Below the pieces are notes generated by a model. It did not search any database, was not told the DNA's origin, and saw only the letters and a list, made by a program, of their open reading frames with translations. A DNA stretch of 13,454 bases. It comes from Rhodospirillaceae bacterium UBA3470. GTDB lineage: Bacteria; Pseudomonadota; Alphaproteobacteria; Rhodospirillales; Casp-alpha2. Positions 1 to 6,594 of this stretch are shown here, one piece after another (position 1 is the stretch's first letter; each line of letters starts with the position of its first letter). The stretch is taken from assembly GCA_002378125.1 (NCBI GenBank), contig DFRF01000138.1, positions 1-13,454 of the forward strand, in the 5' to 3' direction. Position numbers and translations under genes: made by a program.

Positions 1-73
1 CTACGGTTCACTTTTCGTCACCAGAGAGTGGTCGCTGGTCAGCCCTCGAAATCACTAGTTGAAATGCCAAATC

Positions 74-1702
74 ATGCAATCCACTGATGACCAATATGAC
101 TACATCGTCGCAGGAGCTGGGTCCGCGGGATGCATTTTGGCCAACCGATTATCCACAGACGCCGCGAAACGCGTTTTGCTTTTGGAAGCCGGTGGACGCG
201 ATTGGTATCCATGGGTTCATGTGCCCGTCGGTTATTTCAAGACCTTAAATAATCCAATCACAGATTGGTGCTACAAGACAGAGCCAGACCAGGGTTTGAA
301 TGGGCGAGCTATCGACTGGCCGCGCGGTAAGACGCTGGGCGGTTCCAGTTCGATTAATGGCCTCCTCTACATCCGCGGTCAACGCGAAGACTACGATCAC
401 TGGCGCCAACTCGGTAACGCGGGCTGGTCCTTCGACGACGTCTTACCCTATTTCATCCGCTCGGAAGACCAGCAAAACGGCAGCGATCAATTCCACGGTA
501 GCGGCGGGGGGCTCTCGGTCCAGAACATGCGCGCCAAGCGCGACATCTGCGAAGCCTTGATAGCTGCAGCCGAAGAGGTTGGCGTGCCGCGCAACAATGA
601 CTTCAACGGGGCGGAACAAGAGGGTGCGGGCTATTTCCAACAGACCGCGCGCAATGGCAGGCGCTGTTCAACGGCCGTGGGCTTTCTCAATCCCGTCAAA
701 AGCCGGCCGAACCTCGATATCGTAACCCATGCCTTAGTGGAGAAGGTAAAGATCAACCAACGGCGTGCCAGAGGCATTACCATCTCGGTAAAAGGGGCCT
801 CCCACACATATGAATTGAAACCTGGCGGCGAGGTTATCCTTTCTGCCGGGACCATTGGCTCACCGCAAATCCTTCAGTTGTCCGGGATTGGTCCGGGCGA
901 GTTGCTGCAAGATCTGGAAACCCCCGTCATCAAGGACCTGACCGGCGTTGGTGAGAACCTGCAGGACCATCTGCAGATTCGTACAGTCTTCGAGGTAAAC
1001 GTCCCCACCTTTAACGAAGAGATCAACAGCTTCCTTGGTCGCATGAAGATCGGTATGCAATACGTGTTCACGCGTGGGGGCCCGATGAGCATGGGTGCTT
1101 CGCAAGTTTGCATTTTCGCGCGTTCCCGGCCCGGCCTGGATACACCCGACATTCAATATCATTTCCAGCCCCTGAGCGCCGACAAACCAGGTATAGAAAT
1201 GCACCCCTTCCCGGGCATCACTCTTTCAGTCTGCCAGTTGCGCCCTGAAAGCAAAGGTCGGATCCAAATCAAATCGTCTGATCCAAGGGCCTATCCGGCC
1301 ATTCACCCCAATTATTTGGCATCACCAACTGATCAGCAGACGGTCGTCGATTCGCTCAAATTCACGCGCCGGTTGGTCGATACTGCGGCCCTGAAGCCCT
1401 ATGTTGTCCGCGAGCACCTTCCTGGCTCAGGGATCGAAACCGACGAAGAACTCCTGGATAGCGCCCGTAACATAGCCCATACGATCTACCACCCAACCAG
1501 CACATGCAAAATGGGGGCCGACGCCATGTCCGTGGTCGACGAACGCTTGCGGGTCCATGGGATTGTCGGATTGCGCGTCGTCGATGCCTCGATCATGCCA
1601 GCCATCGTGTCCGGCAACACCAATGCGCCAACGATCATGATTGCGGAAAAGGCTTCCGACATGATCATTGAAGACGCCAAAGATCATTCCATCGCCGTCT
1701 AA
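74..1702 (+). CDS. GMC-family FAD-dependent oxidoreductase (choline/alcohol dehydrogenase-like)
   Basis: A flavoenzyme of the glucose-methanol-choline family that would oxidise an alcohol to an aldehyde or ketone with FAD; the substrate cannot be read from the sequence. The dinucleotide-binding motif GAGSAG is at residues 14-19. The first GMC signature (RGKTLGGSSSIN) starts near residue 84 and the second (GTIGSPQILQLSGIG) spans 259-273. The C-terminal catalytic pair appears as H473 in HPTSTCKMG and N517 in SGNTNAPT. Length (542 aa) is normal for the family. The frame is open back to a TTG at 59, but the ATG at 74 puts the Rossmann motif at the usual distance from the N-terminus, so I prefer it; neither start has a good ribosome site. 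No signal peptide is seen, so it is probably cytoplasmic. It lies 64 bp before the threonine aldolase with no terminator between, so the two may be co-transcribed. Family certain, substrate unknown. Confidence 0.93.
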   Translation: MQSTDDQYDYIVAGAGSAGCILANRLSTDAAKRVLLLEAGGRDWYPWVHVPVGYFKTLNNPITDWCYKTEPDQGLNGRAIDWPRGKTLGGSSSINGLLYIRGQREDYDHWRQLGNAGWSFDDVLPYFIRSEDQQNGSDQFHGSGGGLSVQNMRAKRDICEALIAAAEEVGVPRNNDFNGAEQEGAGYFQQTARNGRRCSTAVGFLNPVKSRPNLDIVTHALVEKVKINQRRARGITISVKGASHTYELKPGGEVILSAGTIGSPQILQLSGIGPGELLQDLETPVIKDLTGVGENLQDHLQIRTVFEVNVPTFNEEINSFLGRMKIGMQYVFTRGGPMSMGASQVCIFARSRPGLDTPDIQYHFQPLSADKPGIEMHPFPGITLSVCQLRPESKGRIQIKSSDPRAYPAIHPNYLASPTDQQTVVDSLKFTRRLVDTAALKPYVVREHLPGSGIETDEELLDSARNIAHTIYHPTSTCKMGADAMSVVDERLRVHGIVGLRVVDASIMPAIVSGNTNAPTIMIAEKASDMIIEDAKDHSIAV

Positions 1703-1766
1703 GCCTGTTCAGACCAAGGGTCATTAGATACAATCCCGGCGAAGCTCATTTTCCAGGGAGGAAACC

Positions 1767-2825
1767 ATGTCATCCACCTTGCCGCCGCCGCGCATCGATC
1801 TCTATTCCGACACCAAATCGAAACCGTCTCCGGGCATGCGCAAGGCCATCGCCAACGCCGAAGTCGGTGACGAGCAGCGCGACGAGGATCCCACTGTCCG
1901 CAAGCTCCAACAGATGACCTGCGAACTGCTGGGCAAGGAAGCCTCCCTGTTTCTCCCGTCCGGCACCATGGGTAATGCCATCGCCTATCGCGTCTGGGTC
2001 GAGCCTGGCCAGGAGGTCATACTCGACAAGACCTGCCATGTGCTGCATTCGGAAGCCGGCGGCCCAGCCGCTCTTTCCGGCGTCATGACCCGAATCCTGG
2101 ACGGCACCGACGGAGTCTTCACCGGCGCACAAGTCGAAGCCGCCATACGTCCATTGGGCCGCTACAATGTGCCCCAGTCGGTGATGGTCTCCATCGAGCA
2201 GACCGCGAACGCCGGTGGCGGCGCTATTTGGCCCTTGGAAAGCATTGAAGATGTCGGCGCAGTCGCTGAGGCGCATCATTTGGCCCTCCATATGGACGGC
2301 GCGCGCCTACTCAATGCAGTGGTAGCCACGAACGTCTCGGCGGAGAGCTACGCGGCGCCATGCGACAGCCTGTGGATTGACCTGTCCAAGGGACTTGGAT
2401 GCCCTGTCGGAGCCGTTCTGGCGGGCAGCGCCGACTTCATCCACAACGCCCGGCGATTCAAACACCAGTTTGGCGGCGCAATGCGCCAGGCCGGGATTAT
2501 CGCGGCGGCAGGCGTTTACGCGCTGGAGAATAACGTGGAGCGCATGGCTGAGGACCACGCCAACGCCCGCAAGTTGGCCGAAGGGATCGCCAACACGGAA
2601 GGCCTATCTCTGGAGTTTGGTTTGCCCCAGACCAATATGGTTTATTTCAACGTCTCCGAAGACCGCATGACTGCCCAGGAACTACACGAAAAGCTCTGGG
2701 CCGATCATGGCATCCGCGTCGGTGTCTCCGGCGCCCAACGCTTCCGCGCCGTCACACACATTGATATCAGCGCCGCCGATGTCGACGAAGCTCTGAGTAG
2801 CTTGAATGCCGTCATGATGAATTGA
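1767..2825 (+). CDS. ltaE: low-specificity L-threonine aldolase (PLP, fold type I)
   Basis: Cleaves L-threonine, L-allo-threonine or another beta-hydroxy-alpha-amino acid to glycine and an aldehyde, using PLP. The 352-aa protein aligns from memory with E. coli LtaE over its length: an N-terminal DLYSDTKSKPS segment (11-21), GDEQRDEDPTV (34-44, where E. coli has GDDVYGDDPTV), SGTMGN (65-70), a His near residue 91 that would stack on the cofactor, HMDGARL with the PLP-pyridine Asp at 177, and LSKGLGCPVGA with the Schiff-base lysine K208. A strong ribosome site (GGGAGGAAA) stands just before the ATG. It follows the GMC dehydrogenase and is followed by a hairpin terminator. If the pair works together, the dehydrogenase and aldolase could interconvert a hydroxy amino acid, an aldehyde and an alcohol, but that is speculation. 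The family is clear; the preferred hydroxy amino acid is not. Confidence 0.93.
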   Translation: MSSTLPPPRIDLYSDTKSKPSPGMRKAIANAEVGDEQRDEDPTVRKLQQMTCELLGKEASLFLPSGTMGNAIAYRVWVEPGQEVILDKTCHVLHSEAGGPAALSGVMTRILDGTDGVFTGAQVEAAIRPLGRYNVPQSVMVSIEQTANAGGGAIWPLESIEDVGAVAEAHHLALHMDGARLLNAVVATNVSAESYAAPCDSLWIDLSKGLGCPVGAVLAGSADFIHNARRFKHQFGGAMRQAGIIAAAGVYALENNVERMAEDHANARKLAEGIANTEGLSLEFGLPQTNMVYFNVSEDRMTAQELHEKLWADHGIRVGVSGAQRFRAVTHIDISAADVDEALSSLNAVMMN

Positions 2826-2873
2826 CCGACGCCGTGACGCAGGACCGGTTCGGCCGCGTACTCGGGCTGTATT

Positions 2874-2917
2874 CGACGCCGGGTCTCCGCGTGGAGACCT
2901 TAGCGTCGGTTGTTTTC
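2874..2917 (+). terminator. intrinsic terminator after threonine aldolase
   Basis: Two nested stems: CGACGC (2874-2879) pairs with GCGTCG (2903-2908), and inside it GGTCTCC (2882-2888) pairs with GGAGACC (2893-2899) around a GCGT loop. The hairpin is followed at once by a T-rich run (GTTGTTTT). It lies about 50 bp past the ltaE stop codon, as expected for the end of the GMC-ltaE transcript. Confidence 0.65.
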
Positions 2918-3012
2918 GGTTTAGACTTGGACCTGTTTCCTAGTTTACCTTTTGAGCCACCTACGCGGTCGTCGGTCACTTTTATGAGCTGACGATTACC
3001 CGTGACTACCGC

Positions 3013-3036
3013 CTCACCGTCAACCATGACGGTGAG
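3013..3036. repeat. perfect 10-bp inverted repeat, 4-nt loop
   Basis: CTCACCGTCA and TGACGGTGAG are exact reverse complements separated by ACCA. No T-tract follows on either strand, so it is not a canonical intrinsic terminator. It may be a rho-type 3' hairpin, a protein-binding site or an extra stop between the converging transcripts. Confidence 0.55.
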
Positions 3037-3132
3037 AACCAACCCAAAGAAAACCAATTCAAACATGCGCCGTATCGAAGATACCTCTCGCAAAACTTGC
3101 CCTTATCAAAATATCTTGTTGACAGGCGTCTC

Positions 3133-3164
3133 AAAAAAGGTTCAACACGCCCGTATGGCGAGCC
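3133..3164 (-). terminator. weak candidate terminator of the tarD-comDE operon
   Basis: Read on the minus strand, a short stem (CGCC/GGCG, extended by one mismatch and G-U pairs) is followed by GAACC and six T residues, starting just after the comE stop codon at 3171. The position is right, but the stem is poor and the gap to the T-tract is unusual, so this is tentative. Confidence 0.35.
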
Positions 3165-3170
3165 ATCTCC

Positions 3171-3734
3171 TTAGCGGTTCCGTTTCTCCACTTCGGTCAT
3201 GAACCGGTCGCGGATTACGACGGGCGGAATGGTAATATTCGGCACCGGGATATTTCCTGATTCGCACTTGCAGACGATAATCGTCATCTTGTCGCTTCCA
3301 AGGGCCGCCTTCAAAACATCCGCCGTCTCTTCAGCCTTGCATTCGATGACGTTATCGCAACCGCAGGCCTCGGCGACCTTGGCCAATGACGTCTTCTTAC
3401 CCGTGTAAGTGGGCTGGTCACCGGTCGAGCCATAGCTGCCGTTATCGATGATCAACAGTACGAAGTTATCCACCACGTTGTTGGCGATCGTCGGCAGAGA
3501 CCCAAAGTTAGTCAAGATGGAGCCATCGCCATCTATTGCCACGACTTTCTCTCTCTGCGCCATGGCCAAACCTAGACCGATGGACGAGCAGAGTCCCATA
3601 GTGCCTAGCATGTAGAAGTTGGTCGGTTGGTCGTCCAGCATATGCAGTTCCTGGGAAGGCAGGCCGATGTTGCAGATCACTAACTCGTCGGTGATCACCG
3701 GGACGATGGATTTAAAAACTTCGCTACGGTTCAT
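3171..3734 (-). CDS. comE: ThDP-dependent decarboxylase beta subunit (sulfopyruvate/phosphonopyruvate decarboxylase type)
   Basis: C-terminal, ThDP-pyrophosphate-binding half of a two-subunit 2-keto-acid decarboxylase of the ComDE type, which turns sulfopyruvate into sulfoacetaldehyde and CO2. The 187-aa protein has the YMLGTMGLCSSIGLGLA segment (41-57), the ThDP/Mg motif GDGS at 69-72 with its partner Asn at about 98 in IIDNGSYG, and the closing PVPNITIPP...RF signature near 163-178. The chosen ATG overlaps the comD stop as ATGA, so the two are translationally coupled, as expected for subunits made in equal amounts; the frame's longer upstream extension lies inside comD. Close relatives act on phosphonopyruvate, and the dehydratase upstream raises oxaloacetate as a further candidate. 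Family and subunit role are clear; the substrate is inferred. Confidence 0.88.
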   Translation of the reverse strand: MNRSEVFKSIVPVITDELVICNIGLPSQELHMLDDQPTNFYMLGTMGLCSSIGLGLAMAQREKVVAIDGDGSILTNFGSLPTIANNVVDNFVLLIIDNGSYGSTGDQPTYTGKKTSLAKVAEACGCDNVIECKAEETADVLKAALGSDKMTIIVCKCESGNIPVPNITIPPVVIRDRFMTEVEKRNR

Positions 3735-4237
3735 AGGACGCCCCTCCAGAAGGTGGCGTCGGTGAGGATCGCCGTGGGTTTCGAGCACATTTGGGTGTAT
3801 TTCAGTATTTCCGGCAATTCCTCCACATCCTCGCGCTTGTGGAAGTGGAAGGTCGGGATGCCGAGTTGCTGCAACAGCGGTTTGGTATGAATGGCCATCT
3901 CCACTTGGCAGGCTACCGGTTCACCGAGCTCACCGCGGAAGCTGATCAGCATGGGCAGAGGAATTTGGTAGAACTGGATCAAGGTCGCCAGGGTGTTGAT
4001 AGTCACGCCCAAAGCCGTGTTCTGCATGATGATACAGGGCGCCTTGCCGCCCATGAAGGCGCCGGCGCAAAGTCCCATGCCTTCGTCTTCCTTGTTCGAC
4101 GGCACGTGATGGATCTGATCGCTCTTGTCGAGTTCGTCGATGACACCCGCCAGCTGCTTACAAGGGACGGTGGTAACGAAATCGATCCCCCCCTCAATCA
4201 GATCGCCTACGACGCGTTGCGATATCTCGTCTGACAT
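3731..4237 (-). CDS. comD: ThDP-dependent decarboxylase alpha subunit (sulfopyruvate/phosphonopyruvate decarboxylase type)
   Basis: N-terminal, pyrimidine-binding half of the split ThDP decarboxylase whose other half is the next gene. The 168-aa protein starts with the family's pattern of a helix and then TTVPCKQLAGVIDEL (22-36). It carries the acidic cluster NKEDEGMGLCAGA (48-60), which includes the Glu that activates the cofactor's aminopyrimidine. It continues with PCIIMQNTALGVTINTLA (67-84) and ends near residue 168, the usual length for a stand-alone ComD. A ribosome site (AAAGGAGAGG) lies about 10 nt before the ATG, within the 16-bp gap after the dehydratase gene. The stop overlaps the comE start by four bases. 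In many bacteria the two halves are fused in one chain; here they are separate. Sulfopyruvate is the textbook substrate, but context does not confirm it. Confidence 0.88.
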   Translation of the reverse strand: MSDEISQRVVGDLIEGGIDFVTTVPCKQLAGVIDELDKSDQIHHVPSNKEDEGMGLCAGAFMGGKAPCIIMQNTALGVTINTLATLIQFYQIPLPMLISFRGELGEPVACQVEMAIHTKPLLQQLGIPTFHFHKREDVEELPEILKYTQMCSKPTAILTDATFWRGVL

Positions 4238-4253
4238 TTCTGTATCCTCTCCT

Positions 4254-5426
4254 TTAGCCGTCGATCAACGGCTTCAAGACCGTGTTGTAGAGTTTTGATT
4301 TCGTCTCAACCCCAATCCCCGGTGCCTCCGGCGGTCGAACCAGACCGTTTTCGATAACTGTCTCGTCGCCGAAACCGCCAAAGGGCTGGAAAACCATCGG
4401 GTAGGTTTCCGTACCGCCCAATTGCAGGCCCGCCGCGAGGTGCAATCCCAGCTGTTGTCCACCGTGTGGGCCATGACGGCGCGCCGACCAGCCCATGCTT
4501 TCGGCCATCTTTACGATGGCGATGTACTCACTCGGGCCGTAGCAGAGCGACGGGTCGAACTGCAGCCAATCCCGATCCCGCCGTAATCCGCCGTGGCGGA
4601 TCAGGTTCAGCGCATCGATGCGCGAATACAGGTTCTCCGCCGTGGCGATAGGCATGGCGCAAACTTTGGCCATCTCTGCATGAGCTTCGTAATCTAGTGG
4701 GTCCACCGGTTCCTCAAACCACGCGAGGTCATACTGGGCCATAGCGCCGGCGTAGTTCATAGCGGTATCCAGGTCCAGGGCGGCGTTCGCGTCGACTGCA
4801 AGGTTGTCACCGTTCTGGGCAACTTCTAAAGCGGCTTGGATACGCAACATGTCTTCATCGATGGGTGCGCCACCGATCTTCATTTTCATCAACGTGTAGC
4901 CGCTGTCGCGGTAGCTCTGCATTTCGGCCCGCAATCCATCCAAACCCTTGTCCGGATCGTAGTAACCGCCGCCGGGATAGACCGGCACTCGGGCATCATA
5001 GTTGCCACCATTAAACCGATCGGCGATCACCCTGTACAGGGGGCGTTCCTCAATCTTCGCGACCAGATCCCAAATTGCCGCATCAATGGCGCCGATGGCG
5101 AATGCGCGTTCGCCATGGCCGCCCGGCTTCTCGTTGGTCATCATGCAAGACTGGACGCAGGTTGGATCCAGATTGTCCCCGGATACATCCAATAGGCTCT
5201 CCGGATCCGCCTCAAGAAGGCGTGGGATCAAACGTTCCCGGAGCACACCCCCCTGCGCATAGCGGCCATTGGAATTGAAACCGAATCCGACCACCGGTTT
5301 GCCATCCCGGACCACGTCCGTTTCCACGGCGACGACACTGAGCGTCATCTTCGAAAAATCGATAAACGCGTTGCGCATAGTCGACGACAGGGATGTCGTG
5401 GTTTCTCGAATTGCCGTGATACGCAT
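4254..5426 (-). CDS. tarD: D(-)-tartrate dehydratase-like enolase-superfamily enzyme
   Basis: A Mg-dependent acid-sugar dehydratase of the mandelate racemase group. From memory it closely follows the Bradyrhizobium D(-)-tartrate dehydratase, which makes oxaloacetate. The 390-aa protein shows RNAFIDFSKMT (18-28), the substrate-loop motif NEKPGGHGER (98-107, with K100), the KMKIGG base motif (K181/K183), Mg ligands D212 (VDAN), E238 (FEE) and E264 (AEN), the Asp of LQFD (291) and the partner base H321 in PHGG. Every catalytic residue known for the tartrate enzyme is present, one position lower in number. The start is the ATG at 5426; a 25-residue basic extension upstream in the same frame looks non-coding. 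It is the first gene of the operon with comD and comE and is divergent from the GntR regulator. Its true substrate could be another X-CHOH-CHOH-carboxylate. Confidence 0.87.
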   Translation of the reverse strand: MRITAIRETTTSLSSTMRNAFIDFSKMTLSVVAVETDVVRDGKPVVGFGFNSNGRYAQGGVLRERLIPRLLEADPESLLDVSGDNLDPTCVQSCMMTNEKPGGHGERAFAIGAIDAAIWDLVAKIEERPLYRVIADRFNGGNYDARVPVYPGGGYYDPDKGLDGLRAEMQSYRDSGYTLMKMKIGGAPIDEDMLRIQAALEVAQNGDNLAVDANAALDLDTAMNYAGAMAQYDLAWFEEPVDPLDYEAHAEMAKVCAMPIATAENLYSRIDALNLIRHGGLRRDRDWLQFDPSLCYGPSEYIAIVKMAESMGWSARRHGPHGGQQLGLHLAAGLQLGGTETYPMVFQPFGGFGDETVIENGLVRPPEAPGIGVETKSKLYNTVLKPLIDG

Positions 5427-5465
5427 GCTGTGCTTTCCGCCCTCATGGAACCGCCGGCGACGACG

Positions 5466-5501
5466 GTCACTCGTCCTACATCCGGGCCTTGAATGAGTCA
5501 A
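5466..5501 (-). promoter_or_regulatory. candidate promoter of the tarD-comDE operon
   Basis: On the minus strand TTGACT (5501-5496) matches five of six bases of the -35 consensus. Exactly 17 bp later comes TAGGAC (5478-5473), a weak -10. Transcription would begin near 5466, about 40 nt before the tarD ATG. The -35 box lies inside an imperfect palindrome, which suits repression by the divergent GntR protein. Confidence 0.4.
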
Positions 5502-5508
5502 CTTATTC
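5491..5508. promoter_or_regulatory. imperfect palindrome over the -35 box, candidate GntR operator
   Basis: GAATGAGT-CA-ACTTATTC is an inverted repeat with seven of eight pairs matching. It covers the TTGACT box of the candidate minus-strand promoter and lies between two divergent genes, one of which encodes a DNA-binding regulator. It is a natural operator candidate; binding is inferred. Confidence 0.45.
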
Positions 5509-5523
5509 TTATATGTCTTATAT
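5507..5523. repeat. tandem TCTTATAT direct repeat
   Basis: TCTTATAT occurs twice, separated by one G (a 9-bp period), in the AT-rich centre of the tarD-gntR spacer. The second copy runs into TATATAGG, which could supply a -10 element for gntR. It may be a second regulator contact or simply promoter-like AT-rich DNA. Confidence 0.4.
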
Positions 5524-5537
5524 AGGAATTTTGATGA

Positions 5538-5554
5538 GGATCATATTATGATCC
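5538..5554. promoter_or_regulatory. perfect palindrome across the gntR start codon
   Basis: GGATCATA-T-TATGATCC is a perfect 8-bp inverted repeat with one central base. It spans the ribosome site (GAGG) and the ATG at 5548. It could be an autoregulatory operator or an mRNA hairpin that hides the start. The symmetry is certain; the role is inferred. Confidence 0.5.
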
Positions 5555-6276
5555 AACCCGCGACGGGCCAGGGCCCGCTCTATCGCCAGACCCGCGACCT
5601 GATGATCCGTCGCATCGCCGACGGAGATTGGGAGCCGGGACAGCGCCTGCCCAGCGAGTGGGATTTGGCCGACGAGTTTGGCGTTTCTCAGGGCACGGTG
5701 CGCAAAGCATTGAACGATCTGGCAGATGAAAACATGGTTTTGCGCCACCAAGGTCGTGGCACCTTCGTCGCCTCTCATACCTCTCAGCGGGAGCTCTTCC
5801 ATTTCTTCCATCTGGAGGCGCCCGGTGGGGTTCGCCAGCTCCCGGTGACAAGTCGTCTGGTGGGCGTGTCCAGCCGCCGCGCAAGCCGCGATGACATGGA
5901 ACGCCTGGGGCTATCCACTAACGCCCATGTGGTCGACATCCAACGGGTCCGAGATTTGGGCGGCAAACCGGTGATATCCGAGCATATCACCCTGGCCGCT
6001 AAACGCTTCCCTAGCCTCGCCCAAGAAGACGATCCTCCAAATGAACTCTATCAGTTCTATGAACAGCGTTTCGGTATGACCGTCCACAGGGCGGTGGAGC
6101 AGCTACGCGCGATCGCCGCCGGAGCTTGGGAAGCCGAACAACTTGGTGTTAAACGGGGCGCACCACTCCTTGAGATTAATCGCATCGCCGAAACCGTCGA
6201 CGGCACGCCGATTGAATGGCGGCGCAGTCGCTGCAACACCCAAAACCATCAGTACCTCAGTGAAATACTGAAGTAG
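5548..6276 (+). CDS. GntR-family transcriptional regulator, HutC subfamily (wHTH + UTRA)
   Basis: A DNA-binding regulator, normally a repressor released by a small metabolite. The 242-aa protein begins with a GntR winged helix-turn-helix: LYRQTRDLMIRRIADGDW (11-28), PSEWDLADEFGVSQGTVRKA (35-54) as the recognition segment and the wing GRGTFVA (69-75). From about residue 90 to the end it has a UTRA ligand-binding domain, closing with the usual LLEINRIAETVDGTPIEWR. The length is typical. It is transcribed away from the tarD-comD-comE operon across a 121-bp spacer rich in symmetric sites. That is the classic arrangement for a local regulator of that operon, so the inducer is probably the dehydratase substrate or a downstream intermediate. 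It might also control citE downstream. Family very sure; target and ligand inferred. Confidence 0.93.
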   Translation: MIQPATGQGPLYRQTRDLMIRRIADGDWEPGQRLPSEWDLADEFGVSQGTVRKALNDLADENMVLRHQGRGTFVASHTSQRELFHFFHLEAPGGVRQLPVTSRLVGVSSRRASRDDMERLGLSTNAHVVDIQRVRDLGGKPVISEHITLAAKRFPSLAQEDDPPNELYQFYEQRFGMTVHRAVEQLRAIAAGAWEAEQLGVKRGAPLLEINRIAETVDGTPIEWRRSRCNTQNHQYLSEILK

Positions 6277-6365
6277 CAGGCTCAGTACCCGCACATCTCC
6301 TATTAGCGCAAGGACAAGGCATCAATGATCTGGAACAATTGATTAGTTGGCAAGGTGACAGGAAA

Positions 6366-6402
6366 TCGCCCAACCGGTCAGGGAGGAGGGCCGGTTGGGC
6401 GA
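6366..6402 (+). terminator. 12-bp perfect hairpin between gntR and citE (terminator-like, no T-tract)
   Basis: TCGCCCAACCGG (6366-6377) and CCGGTTGGGCGA (6391-6402) are exact reverse complements around a 13-nt purine-rich loop. The stem is strong enough to stop or pause transcription after gntR. The plus-strand sequence that follows is CACGACG, not a T-run, so it may act with Rho or be a regulatory element. The loop contains a Shine-Dalgarno-like GGGAGGAGGG. Confidence 0.4.
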
Positions 6403-6483
6403 CACGACGTGCAACAAGCGTCCAAGCAAAGGGGAGTAATTGCTCGTAGGACTAGGTGACACGTTTAGTTTACGGAGGCGTTA

Positions 6484-6540
6484 ATGCTTCGGATCACAGG
6501 CCCGTTCAATGATCAGTTGGCTCTTGAGGTTTCTCGCTAG
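6484..6540 (+). CDS. possible 18-aa leader peptide or small ORF upstream of citE
   Basis: An ATG preceded at 8 nt by GGAGG opens an 18-codon frame (MLRITGPFNDQLALEVSR) ending in TAG, 54 bp before the citE start. The ribosome site is better than that of several real genes here. The peptide shows no run of a single amino acid, no membrane segment and no known family, so attenuation cannot be argued from composition. It could be a real small protein, a leader or chance. Confidence 0.2.
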   Translation: MLRITGPFNDQLALEVSR

Positions 6541-6594
6541 AGCGGCGCATCATGCAACCGTTGCAACCACGCACCCGTTAACAAAGGGATCCTG

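Larger units (their letters stand above)
2826..3170. other. convergent intergenic region with terminators, no gene
   Basis: This 345-bp stretch separates the 3' ends of ltaE (plus) and the tarD-comDE operon (minus). It contains a plus-strand hairpin terminator (2874-2917), a weak minus-strand terminator candidate (3133-3164) and a separate perfect 10-bp inverted repeat (3013-3036). Short GACCGACG-type words recur in both orientations near 2824-2831 and 2970-2977. The open frames here have no ribosome site or recognisable protein, so I see no gene. Confidence 0.6.
6277..6594. other. gntR-citE intergenic region with hairpin and possible leader ORF
   Basis: About 318 bp without a recognised gene. 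It holds a perfect 12-bp hairpin (6366-6402), a purine-rich AAAGGGGAG stretch near 6427, and an 18-codon ORF with a good ribosome site (6484-6540). TCAGTACC occurs twice, at 6249-6256 inside gntR and at 6282-6289. The length and contents suggest that citE has its own promoter or leader and is not a simple read-through from gntR. Confidence 0.55.

Noticed and set aside
2812..3093. Minus-strand 93-codon frame in the ltaE-comE spacer
   Set aside because: It crosses the ltaE terminator hairpin, has no ribosome site and resembles no family known to me; the hairpins explain the region better.
1..3733. CTACGGTTCA at the window start and again at 3724-3733
   Set aside because: Ten-base matches are expected by chance in a window of this size, and there is no extended similarity around them.
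5427..5501. 25-codon N-terminal extension of the tarD-like frame
   Set aside because: It is arginine-rich, covers the candidate promoter, and homologues begin at the inner Met.
6441..6484. TTG-initiated 14-codon frame whose TAA overlaps the ATG of the 18-codon ORF
   Set aside because: The TAATG overlap is tempting, but a TTG start and a 14-residue peptide without features are easily due to chance.
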